From positions 1,066,036 to 1,130,035 of the forward strand of contig NZ_CP011102.1 in the NCBI RefSeq assembly GCF_003534205.1: a stretch of 64,000 nucleotides of DNA. The letters run 5' to 3'. A program made the translations under genes and the position numbers. The notes beneath the pieces are model-generated. The model did no database searches. It had not been told where the DNA came from and saw nothing but the letters and a program-made list of their open reading frames with translations. Source of the DNA: Listeria weihenstephanensis (GTDB lineage: Bacteria; Bacillota; Bacilli; Lactobacillales; Listeriaceae). Shown here piece by piece: positions 56,725 to 64,000 of the stretch (positions within the stretch are counted from its first letter, which is position 1; every line of letters begins with the position of its first letter).

Positions 56725-57414
56725 ATGAACACAATTTTACTGGTGGATGATGAGGAGACGATAGTTGATGTGTGTCGGCGCTATTTGGAGAAGGAAGGCT
56801 TTCGTGTTTTGACGGCGAAAAATGGCGAAGAGGCGCTTGTGATGTATGATGCGCAACGTGTCGATTTGATGGTCGTGGATATTATGATGCCGAAAATGGA
56901 CGGGCATGCGTTTATTATGGAGGTGCAGGAGCGCGGAAAGGATACGCCGTTTTTGTATTTGAGTGCTTTAACGCAGGAGAAAGAGCGATTGTATGGCTTG
57001 ACGCTTGGTGCGGATGATTACATGTCCAAACCGTTTAGCCCGCGCGAGTTGGTGCTTCGGGTGAAAAATATTTTGCGGCGGTCGCGGCAATTTGTAGAAC
57101 CGGAGACGCTGACGCATGGACCACTTTTTCTGGATAAGGCGAAACGATTGGCGTCGGTTTCTGGGCAGGAATTGGAGCTGACGATTAAGGAATTCGATTT
57201 GTTGTGGCTTCTAGCGAGTGAGAATAAACGGGTTTTCTCGAAATCGGAATTGTTAGAGCGCGTTTGGGGCTATGAGTACGATGGGGATGCGAACACAATT
57301 AATGTGCACATCCATCATTTACGGGAGAAATTGCAGGTGAACGGCGAGGCACCAGTTTTTATTAAGACTGTTTGGGGTCTTGGCTACAAGTTCGAGTTGG
57401 TGATGGAATCATGA
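56725..57414 (+). CDS. OmpR-family response regulator
   Basis: A 229-aa response regulator. Receiver domain with acidic pair VDDEE, phosphorylation Asp in MVVDIMMPKMDG near 53 and Lys in YMSKPFSP near 102; winged-HTH effector domain (~130-225, FDLLWLLASENKRVFSKSELL). It lies 18 bp after msrAB and overlaps its kinase gene. Confidence 0.94.
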   Translation: MNTILLVDDEETIVDVCRRYLEKEGFRVLTAKNGEEALVMYDAQRVDLMVVDIMMPKMDGHAFIMEVQERGKDTPFLYLSALTQEKERLYGLTLGADDYMSKPFSPRELVLRVKNILRRSRQFVEPETLTHGPLFLDKAKRLASVSGQELELTIKEFDLLWLLASENKRVFSKSELLERVWGYEYDGDANTINVHIHHLREKLQVNGEAPVFIKTVWGLGYKFELVMES

Positions 57415-58460
57415 AATTACGGACGCTTATTTTACTTTCTTATGGGATTGGCGTGATTATTGTAACGGTTGTGCTCGGGTTTAGCGCATATCGGATGATT
57501 TTTAACACGCAGTTCGTGATTTTTACGATTTTGATTACGCTCGGTGCGAGTACGCTTGCTTTTGTGATTAATTATTTGTTGATGCGGCCGGCACTTCGGT
57601 CGATTGATAAATTGGGAAAGGAAAGTCGCAAAATCGCGCAAGGTGAGTTTTCTGGGAAGGTCGAGGTGACGGGACCACTCGAAACACGGATGCTGGCGGA
57701 GGATTTTAATGAGATGTCGGCGCGGTTAGACGAGATGTTTCGGCAGATTAAGGACGGGGAAATGGCGCGAAATGAGTTAATTGCGAATTTGTCGCATGAT
57801 ATTAAGACGCCTATTGCATCGATTCGGTCGTTTTCGGAGGCACTTTTAGATGGGATGATTGCAACGGATGCGGAAAGGCAGCAATATTTGCGGACAATTC
57901 AGCGGGAAACGATGCGGTTGACGGATTTGGTTGATGAGTTGATGGATGTCGCGGCAATTGATAAGAAGGAGCCAGTTTTGGAGCGGTCGCGGATTTGGTT
58001 GGATCAGTTGCTGGTCGATGTTTTGGGGGCTTTTGATGTGCAACTGAAGCGAGAGCATCGGGACGTGCATGTGGCGATTGCGCCGGACTGCCAGTTTGTG
58101 TATGCGGATCAGAAGTTTGTGACGCGGATTTTGTATAATTTGCTGGAGAACGCGTTGAAGTTTTCGGATGTGGGAACGGAGATTGAGATTGATGTGAAGC
58201 GGACGGAAGACGCTATTTTGTTTCGGATTCGGGATCATGGACAGGGAATTTCAGTGGCGGAGCAGGAGCGGATTTTTGAGCGGTTGTATCGTGTGGAGAA
58301 GTCGCGGAATTTGGCGCATGGTGGCTCAGGACTTGGGCTTCATATTGCGAAAAATTTAGCAGAGTTACACGGTGGTTCGTTGTGTGTGGAGAGTGAGCTG
58401 AATGTTGGTAGTACGTTTATTTTGGCGATACCGATTTGGAAAGAAGGGGAACTGGGATGA
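57411..58460 (+). CDS. Sensor histidine kinase
   Basis: A 349-aa kinase with two membrane helices (~4-28 and ~37-58), joined by a loop of only a few residues, so it has almost no extracellular sensor domain. Then HAMP (~60-115), HisKA with H in NLSHDIKTPIASIR near 132, and HATPase_c (YNLLENALKFSDVGTE; HGGSGLGLHIAKN). Such short-loop sensors usually read membrane state or a partner protein, perhaps the adjacent transporter. Overlaps both neighbours by 4 bp. Confidence 0.92.
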   Translation: MKLRTLILLSYGIGVIIVTVVLGFSAYRMIFNTQFVIFTILITLGASTLAFVINYLLMRPALRSIDKLGKESRKIAQGEFSGKVEVTGPLETRMLAEDFNEMSARLDEMFRQIKDGEMARNELIANLSHDIKTPIASIRSFSEALLDGMIATDAERQQYLRTIQRETMRLTDLVDELMDVAAIDKKEPVLERSRIWLDQLLVDVLGAFDVQLKREHRDVHVAIAPDCQFVYADQKFVTRILYNLLENALKFSDVGTEIEIDVKRTEDAILFRIRDHGQGISVAEQERIFERLYRVEKSRNLAHGGSGLGLHIAKNLAELHGGSLCVESELNVGSTFILAIPIWKEGELG

Positions 58461-59647
58461 AGCGATTTGGCTTAATGGCAATGCTTGGATTATTGTTAGT
58501 TTTGGCGGCGTGCGGGAATAATAGTTCGTCGGACAGCGTGAAGGGCCAGGATTTTGCGCAGTTGAAAAAGGACGCGAAAGGTCAGACGGTGAATTTTTAT
58601 ATGTGGGGCGGGGACAAGAATATTAACGCCTACATCGATGATTTTGTAGCGACGAAACTGAAAAAGGAGCAGGATATTACGCTGAAACGGGTGCCGATGG
58701 ATACGGAGAAATTTATTCAGAAACTGAGCAGTGAGAAACAGGCTGGGAAGAAAAATGGTAGCGTGGATGTGGTTTGGATTAATGGTCAGAATTTCAAAAC
58801 GGCGAAGGATGGTGGCCTGCTTTATGGTGAAATTACCGATCAGATTCCGAATGTGGCGAAGTTTGTCGATCCACTTTTGACGGAAAAGGATGCGGGAAAT
58901 GCGATCGATAAAATGGAAGCACCTTGGGGAAAAACGTCTTTTGTGTTCCAATATAATGCGGACAAAGTTTCGAAACCACCACTTAATTTGGCGGAACTGA
59001 CGGCTTGGGTGAAGGCGAATCCGGGACGGTTTACGTATCCAGATGTGGCGGATTTCACGGGAGATGCGTTTGTGAGACAGGTGATTTACGCGCAAAACCC
59101 AGGGAAAGAATTCACTGAGGCGCCGACAAAAGCGGATCGTGAAAAGGCGTATGCGTATTTAGAATCGATTGGACCATATTTGTGGCGTGACGGGAAAACG
59201 TATCCGAAAACGTTGCAGGAGCTAGATCAGTTGTATGCGCAAGGTCAGGTTGATTTCACGATGGGCTTTAATGAGCGTCGTGCGTTGCCGTTTATAGAAG
59301 ATGGCACATTTCCAGCTGTGACGCGTACTTTTTCACTCGATAATGGGGCTTTGACGAATGCGCATTATCTTTCGGTAGCTTTTAATACGCAACAACCAGC
59401 GGCATCGCTTGTCGTAATTAATTATTTATTGTCGGAAGAAGCGCAAGCCGAGAAATTGAAAACATCGGTGTGGGGCGATGGAACGACGCTACTTACGAAT
59501 AAAATGACAAAGGACTGGCAGGCGAAATTTGACACGGCTGGTGAGACGGGAGATCAGTTTTATAATGATTGGCAGGCGTTGAATGAGTTCCCAGACACGA
59601 CCGCAGAAGCGATTCAGAAGGAATGGAGCAATTATGTCTATCCGTAA
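58457..59647 (+). CDS. YnjB-like ABC transporter substrate-binding lipoprotein
   Basis: A 396-aa lipoprotein: lipobox LVLAACGNN, then LKKDAKGQTVNFYMWGGDKN-type start of the YnjB family, with SVDVVWINGQNFKTAKD and PWGKTSFVFQYNADKV. The extracytoplasmic binding subunit of the importer whose permeases and ATPase follow. Substrate unknown. ATG 58457 overlaps the kinase stop. Confidence 0.88.
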   Translation: MKRFGLMAMLGLLLVLAACGNNSSSDSVKGQDFAQLKKDAKGQTVNFYMWGGDKNINAYIDDFVATKLKKEQDITLKRVPMDTEKFIQKLSSEKQAGKKNGSVDVVWINGQNFKTAKDGGLLYGEITDQIPNVAKFVDPLLTEKDAGNAIDKMEAPWGKTSFVFQYNADKVSKPPLNLAELTAWVKANPGRFTYPDVADFTGDAFVRQVIYAQNPGKEFTEAPTKADREKAYAYLESIGPYLWRDGKTYPKTLQELDQLYAQGQVDFTMGFNERRALPFIEDGTFPAVTRTFSLDNGALTNAHYLSVAFNTQQPAASLVVINYLLSEEAQAEKLKTSVWGDGTTLLTNKMTKDWQAKFDTAGETGDQFYNDWQALNEFPDTTAEAIQKEWSNYVYP

Positions 59648-60437
59648 AGGCGTGGCGTGGCTGATTCCGGTGTTGCTTGGCGCGGTTAGCTTAATGGCGA
59701 TTGTACTGCTCGTTTGGAAAATGCGATTTTTAGGGGCAAATTGGGATGGAATTGTGGAAGTAAGCCGTCAAAAGCGAATTTTCACCAGTGTTTTGTATTC
59801 GTTGGGCGTGAGTGCGATTACGACACTGTTATCGCTTGGACTTGGTATCTTGATTGTGCGGCAAGTATTGCTCAAACCTAAAGTGATGCGATCCGTGGCG
59901 CGGTTAAACACGAGTTTCTATTATCCACATTTTGTTGTAGCGCTCTATGTGTATCTCGTTTTTGCATTCATTTATCCGTATATCGGCGAATATTACAAAA
60001 TTTACGGGACTCTGGAGATTTTGATCACGTATTTGTTGAAAGAAGTACCATTTGTTGTTTTTTATCTGATGACGACATATCGAAAAATCGATTTTGCAGA
60101 GGTGGAATTGGTACGATTGTCTGGCGGTGGGACGTGGCGCGTTTTTGCGAATGTTGAATTTCCAAAAATAGCGCCACAAATGGCAGAACTGATGATTATT
60201 TTGCTAGCTTTTATTTGGACGGCGTATGAAATTCCAAGTTTGGTGGGCAACAGTTTTCCGGCGTTTCTAGGTGTGGTATTTTATCAGGGATATTACGCGA
60301 CGGATGTGAGTGTGCAAGTGGCAACGATGTTTTGGATGGTTGTGGTTTCTGTGTTCTTACTATTGTTGGCGTTTGTTCTATTCGCTTCGGTGCAACGATA
60401 TCGGAGCTTTTTGCGTAAAGGAAGTGGGCAAGTATGA
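59634..60437 (+). CDS. YnjC-like ABC permease, subunit 1
   Basis: A 267-aa permease with six membrane helices and the cytoplasmic EAA-type loop (VELVRLSGGGTWRVFANVEFP). YnjC of E. coli is a single double-length permease; here the two halves are separate genes. ATG 59634 lies inside the binding-protein gene's end. Confidence 0.87.
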   Translation: MSIRKGVAWLIPVLLGAVSLMAIVLLVWKMRFLGANWDGIVEVSRQKRIFTSVLYSLGVSAITTLLSLGLGILIVRQVLLKPKVMRSVARLNTSFYYPHFVVALYVYLVFAFIYPYIGEYYKIYGTLEILITYLLKEVPFVVFYLMTTYRKIDFAEVELVRLSGGGTWRVFANVEFPKIAPQMAELMIILLAFIWTAYEIPSLVGNSFPAFLGVVFYQGYYATDVSVQVATMFWMVVVSVFLLLLAFVLFASVQRYRSFLRKGSGQV

Positions 60438-61159
60438 GGCAGTTTATTTATGGACAATACGTGATTATGATTGCTGTTTTTGGTATCGTTGCTTGGCGTG
60501 GCGGGGAAGTTGGTATTTTTGAGGACTCGAATTTCAGGTCGGCGATTGGAACAACGATTGTGGTCGCGATTTTTGTTGTGATGATTAACTTGCTGGTGGC
60601 AAATTACGTGGGGTATTATTTAGCGCGGGCGACGGGGCGGAAATTGGCGTTTTTGGATGTTTGTTTGCAGCTACCCCTGATTGTGCCACTCATTGTTATT
60701 GCGGCGGGACTGGATATTTGGTTTATTCGTTTGGATTTGACGGAAACAGTGTTAGGAGTTGTCTTGATTCAACTTTTGCCGACGTTACCTTATTCGATTA
60801 GGATTGCGCGGAATGCCTATTTGGCGCTTGATCAGGATATTAATCAGTATGTTTATTTGATGGGTGGAACGCGGTTGCGGCTAGCATTGGATGTCTATCT
60901 ACCGCTCATGCGTCCGATGAATGAGACGATTTTATTGTTTTCGGTTGTGATTTCGATTGGACAGTATGCGATTACATCGATGATCGGTGGCGGTATTATT
61001 CAGACGGTGGCACTCATTTTATTCCCCTACTTCACATCTTCGCAATTGCAAATCGTTGCGGCAGCGGCTTTATTCACGATTTTCATGGCGTTTGTGATGT
61101 TATTTATATTTAGATGGTGCTACAAAGGAATTGTGAAATTGGTTGGGGTGATGGGTTAA
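60434..61159 (+). CDS. ABC permease, subunit 2
   Basis: A 241-aa permease with six membrane helices and an EAA-like loop (NQYVYLMGGTRLRLALDVYLP). Partner of the preceding permease, overlapping it by 4 bp and the ATPase by one base. Confidence 0.87.
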   Translation: MRQFIYGQYVIMIAVFGIVAWRGGEVGIFEDSNFRSAIGTTIVVAIFVVMINLLVANYVGYYLARATGRKLAFLDVCLQLPLIVPLIVIAAGLDIWFIRLDLTETVLGVVLIQLLPTLPYSIRIARNAYLALDQDINQYVYLMGGTRLRLALDVYLPLMRPMNETILLFSVVISIGQYAITSMIGGGIIQTVALILFPYFTSSQLQIVAAAALFTIFMAFVMLFIFRWCYKGIVKLVGVMG

Positions 61160-62019
61160 TGGAGATAATTAAGGTTGAAAATATAACGAAACGCTTTGAA
61201 AACGAGACAATTTTGCATGGGGTTAGCTTGGCGCTTAGGCAAGGTGAGAAGGTGACGATTTTAGGTGGATCAGGGAGTGGGAAAACGACTTTTTTGAAAG
61301 TGTTAGCGGGATTATTGCCGTTTGATAGTGGTAGTTATCAGAAATCAGGGGTTAAAATCGCGTATATTTCACAAAAACCTGTGCTATTTTCGCATATGAC
61401 GGTTTTGGAGAATCTTATTTTTCCACTGAAATGCCAAAAGGTAAAACGGAAAGAACGTGAGGCAATCGGACGGGTTTTCTTGGAGAAAAGTGAGCTGGCG
61501 AAATGGGCTGATGCGTATCCTTTTGAGCTTTCAGGTGGGCAACAGCAACGGGTTTCGGTGGCGCGTGCGCTGATTGGGAATCCAGATTTACTATTGATGG
61601 ACGAACCGTTTAGTAGTTTGGATGTGCGACTCGGACGGGATATGCGGCAGTGGGTTTTTACGCAAATTGAGGAGCGCAAAATGGCGGCAGTATTCGTGAC
61701 GCATCATTATGAAGAGGCTAAAGTTTTCAGTGAACGCGTTTTGCTAATGGAGAATGGCGTACTGAAAGAGGCGACGGATGCTGAAATCGATGTGTTTTTC
61801 GGAGATGGTCTGTTGTATAAGGATGTTTATTATCCGATTGGTGCTTGGCGGATGGCGGATTCTGGTGTTCCGGTGCAGGTCGAGCGCCAGGTTATGCTCT
61901 ATGGGCAAGCCTATTGGTCGGTGATTTTAGAAGATGGGGCGCAAAAGTTTATTATCGTGGATGAAAATAGAGCGGAAACAGCTTATATTGCACCAGTAAG
62001 GGGTGAAAAAGATGCTTGA
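61159..62019 (+). CDS. YnjD-like ABC transporter ATPase
   Basis: A 286-aa ATPase: Walker A GGSGSGKTTF near 36-44, signature ELSGGQQQRVSVARAL near 130, Walker B LLLMDEPFSSLD near 150, switch His in FVTHHYEEA near 185. After ~215 there is a short regulatory C-terminal part (TDAEIDVFFGDGLLYKDV..). It drives the importer formed with the two permeases. Confidence 0.92.
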   Translation: MEIIKVENITKRFENETILHGVSLALRQGEKVTILGGSGSGKTTFLKVLAGLLPFDSGSYQKSGVKIAYISQKPVLFSHMTVLENLIFPLKCQKVKRKEREAIGRVFLEKSELAKWADAYPFELSGGQQQRVSVARALIGNPDLLLMDEPFSSLDVRLGRDMRQWVFTQIEERKMAAVFVTHHYEEAKVFSERVLLMENGVLKEATDAEIDVFFGDGLLYKDVYYPIGAWRMADSGVPVQVERQVMLYGQAYWSVILEDGAQKFIIVDENRAETAYIAPVRGEKDA

Positions 62020-62605
62020 TACGAAAGCGAGACCATATGTGAGACCGATATTGGATAAAACGGCAGATTTCTTTTTAAAAATCGGATTTTCAGCAAACCA
62101 AGTGACGGTTTTGGCATTTGTGATTGGGATTGTTGCCGCGATTTTGGTCGGATTTGGCTGGATGTGGACGGGTGTTTTAGTCCTTTGGTTTTCTGGGTTT
62201 TTGGATGCGGTTGATGGGACGATGGCACGGAAAACGAAGCAAAGCGGTTTTGGAACAGTGATGGATGTGACGTTTGATCGAGTGGTCGAAGCGGGGATTA
62301 TTATTGCGCTCGCCGCACGTTTTCCGGAACAGCAGTTCATTTTGCTACTTTTGATGGCCTCGATTTTATTTGGAATTACGGCCTTTTTGACAATCGGAAA
62401 TGTGGTGCAGAATAAAGGCGTGAAGTCGTTTCATTATGCAACGGGACTCGCGGAACGAACGGAAGGATTTATTTTACTTAGTTTGATGGTATTAACAGCG
62501 CCGACTTTCCTATTTTGGACGACGTTATTGTTTTTTGTCATCGAAATAATCTCGACAATACAGCGTTTAATCGAAGCGCACAGACAGCTCGATAAGGAGG
62601 GGTGA
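62012..62605 (+). CDS. YnjF-like CDP-alcohol phosphatidyltransferase
   Basis: A 197-aa membrane enzyme with the family motif D-G-x2-A-R-x8-G-x3-D-x3-D in FLDAVDGTMARKTKQSGFGT then VMDVTFDRVVEAG; the final Asp pattern is close but shows D-x3-R at the last position. It makes or exchanges a phospholipid head group. ATG 62012 has AAGGGGTGA. It couples with both neighbours. Confidence 0.86.
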   Translation: MLDTKARPYVRPILDKTADFFLKIGFSANQVTVLAFVIGIVAAILVGFGWMWTGVLVLWFSGFLDAVDGTMARKTKQSGFGTVMDVTFDRVVEAGIIIALAARFPEQQFILLLLMASILFGITAFLTIGNVVQNKGVKSFHYATGLAERTEGFILLSLMVLTAPTFLFWTTLLFFVIEIISTIQRLIEAHRQLDKEG

Positions 62606-62610
62606 GGACG

Positions 62611-63963
62611 ATGAAAAAGCATCATCAGGTGATTGTGATTGGCGGCGGCGCGGCGGGACTCTATGCTACGGCTGGCTTGGCGCGACTTGGCGTTGATGTC
62701 GCGGTGGTTAATGCAGACGCAAATATGGGTGGCGATTGTCTTCATTTTGGCTGTGTTCCTTCGAAAACGCTGCTACATATGGCGCAGGAAACAACGGAGT
62801 GGACGGAAATTCAGGCGAAAATAAGGGACGTGATCGCCGAGATTCAAGTGCATGACAGCGTTCCACGTTTTGAAGAAATCGGCACAACGGTTTACATTGG
62901 AAAAGCGCGTTTTCTAGATGCGCACCGGATCGCGGTTGGGGAGCAAGAACTCAGCGCGAAAAAGTTCATTATTGCGACGGGTTCGCGCCCAAGGGTTCCG
63001 AGTGTGGCGGGGCTTGAGGATGCGATGTATGAAACAAATGAGACGCTGTTCCAGATGGCAAAACTTCCACGCAAAATGGTGGTTATTGGCGCTGGACCAG
63101 TCGGACTCGAACTTGGGCAAGCTTTGCAAAACATCGGCGTTGAAATTACGATTTTTGATCATAATACTGAATTTTTAAAACATTTTAGCCGTGATATCGC
63201 GGATATTGCCTTGCAAAAACTAAATTTAGATATTCATCTAAACAGCGTGCTAACCGAAGCGACTCGCCTTAATAAAGACGAAATCAGCCTTAAAATCACA
63301 GAATCAGGGGTAGAAAAAACACTGATCGTCGAAAAAATCCTTTTTGCAGCGGGACAAATAGCGAATATCGATATGCTTGGATTGGAACAGACCGGCATTG
63401 CTTACGACACAAAAATCGATACGAATCCCTATCTACAAACGACGACACCACATATTTATGCAATCGGGGACGTGATCAAAAGTCCAAGTCTCACACATGC
63501 AGGTGGCGCCGAAGCTCGAATCGCCCTCACAAACATCGCATTCGGCAATTTTAGCAAAGTAAACTACAGCACACTTGCTTCGGTGATTTATACAAAACCA
63601 GAAATTTATCAGCTCGCATCGACACAAAAAACAAACAGAATTCTATCTGCATCAGGCGCCAACATCGATCGTTTCAAAACCGACAACGAACCAGAAGCTC
63701 TCGTCAAAATCGGCATCGACACCAAGGCAAAAATCGTTCACGCGGAGGCAATCGGAACGGATATCTCAACAGTCATGCAACAAGTGGCGCTGCTCAAATC
63801 CACAGGCGCCAAACTCACAGACCTATCCAAACCAATCTACCCGTACCCAACCAAATCAGAAATCCTGAAAAATATATCGGATCAATTACTCACCGAAAAA
63901 CTCGAAAAACCAATTTTACAACGACTTATTCGCAAAATCATCAAATGGAGGGGGTTATCATGA
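62611..63963 (+). CDS. Mercuric-reductase-like FAD-dependent disulfide oxidoreductase
   Basis: A 450-aa pyridine-nucleotide-disulfide oxidoreductase. FAD site VIGGGAAGLYATAGL, redox pair C-L-H-F-G-C in GGDCLHFGCVPSKTLLH, NAD(P) site VVIGAGPVGLELGQAL near 155-170, second FAD motif YAIGDVI. The C-terminal dimer domain lacks the usual His-Pro active-site pair of lipoamide and glutathione reductases: it reads KIVHAEAIGTDIS. No heavy-metal domain is present, so it is not a true MerA. Substrate unknown. Confidence 0.87.
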   Translation: MKKHHQVIVIGGGAAGLYATAGLARLGVDVAVVNADANMGGDCLHFGCVPSKTLLHMAQETTEWTEIQAKIRDVIAEIQVHDSVPRFEEIGTTVYIGKARFLDAHRIAVGEQELSAKKFIIATGSRPRVPSVAGLEDAMYETNETLFQMAKLPRKMVVIGAGPVGLELGQALQNIGVEITIFDHNTEFLKHFSRDIADIALQKLNLDIHLNSVLTEATRLNKDEISLKITESGVEKTLIVEKILFAAGQIANIDMLGLEQTGIAYDTKIDTNPYLQTTTPHIYAIGDVIKSPSLTHAGGAEARIALTNIAFGNFSKVNYSTLASVIYTKPEIYQLASTQKTNRILSASGANIDRFKTDNEPEALVKIGIDTKAKIVHAEAIGTDISTVMQQVALLKSTGAKLTDLSKPIYPYPTKSEILKNISDQLLTEKLEKPILQRLIRKIIKWRGLS

Positions 63964-64000
63964 AGAAATTTTGGCAAGAATGGCGCGGCATTATTTTATT
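63961..64000 (+). CDS. Start of a further gene, truncated by window end
   Basis: ATG 63961 overlaps the preceding stop by 3 bp and encodes MKKFWQEWRGII.. at the edge. GGAGGGGG precedes it. The continuing hydrophobic residues and context suggest a TVP38/TMEM64-type membrane protein, but 13 codons cannot prove it. Confidence 0.35.

Noticed and set aside
62611-63963. True mercuric reductase (MerA)
   Set aside because: No MerA-type N-terminal metal domain, no C-terminal Cys pair and no mer genes nearby.

Overview
The window looks like a chromosomal segment of a Listeria-type Firmicute outside the low-GC monocytogenes group. The reasons are strong AGGAGG ribosome-binding sites, many TTG and GTG starts, an lmo0937-type small membrane protein, and phage structural and lysis genes resembling those of Listeria phages PSA, B025 and A118. 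Species is inference; no 16S rRNA or marker gene is present.

Left flank (1-5759). An AT-rich stretch carries the C-terminal part of a polymorphic (LXG-like) nuclease toxin with its immunity gene. Next comes a two-gene unit that matches the PARIS anti-phage system: an ABC-type AAA ATPase (AriA) and a DUF4435/TOPRIM nuclease (AriB). About 350 bp downstream lies only the 3' part of a tRNA-Leu(GAG) gene. That is the scar expected at the distal end of an element integrated in tRNA-Leu, so PARIS, and perhaps the toxin pair, probably sits on an integrated island whose left end is outside the window. A short host strip with a small membrane protein and an NTF2-like protein follows.

Prophage (5791-47746, about 42 kb). 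It is integrated in tRNA-Ala(GGC), with perfect 43-bp attL and attR cores and a 23-bp candidate integrase arm repeat inside each end. Order: a leftward lysogeny module (integrase, OB-fold lipoprotein, ImmA/IrrE peptidase, CI-like repressor); an operator region with three copies of one operator and apparently face-to-face promoters; an early region of small proteins plus a Spo11/TopoVI-A-like protein; a replication module (DUF2800 nuclease, DUF2815 SSB, family A DNA polymerase, SPFH protein, VapE-type primase-helicase, iteron-like origin, VRR-NUC, SNF2 helicase, MazG-like, RinA/ArpU-like activator); then packaging (HNH, P27 TerS, TerL), HK97-type head, long-tail genes, baseplate, holin, amidase and an SOS-box-controlled gene. 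Three sites look like programmed frameshifts: +1 in the major capsid gene, +1 in the major tail gene and -1 in the tail chaperone. An inverted membrane-protein gene is inserted in the replication module.

Right flank (47747-64000). The first host gene beyond attR is a lipoprotein closely related to the lipoprotein inside the prophage. Then come a fused ThrE-type exporter, MarR plus quinone-oxidoreductase-like protein, an lmo0937-type protein, an HxlR-controlled flavin monooxygenase/FMN reductase pair, a PAP2 phosphatase and an esterase. The window closes with a tightly overlapping cluster: membrane-anchored MsrAB, an OmpR-type two-component system, a YnjBCD-like ABC transporter, a YnjF-like CDP-alcohol phosphatidyltransferase, a mercuric-reductase-like flavoprotein and the first codons of another gene. 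This set resembles the uncharacterised enterobacterial ydj/ynj cluster but is joined to methionine-sulfoxide repair and a dedicated sensor.
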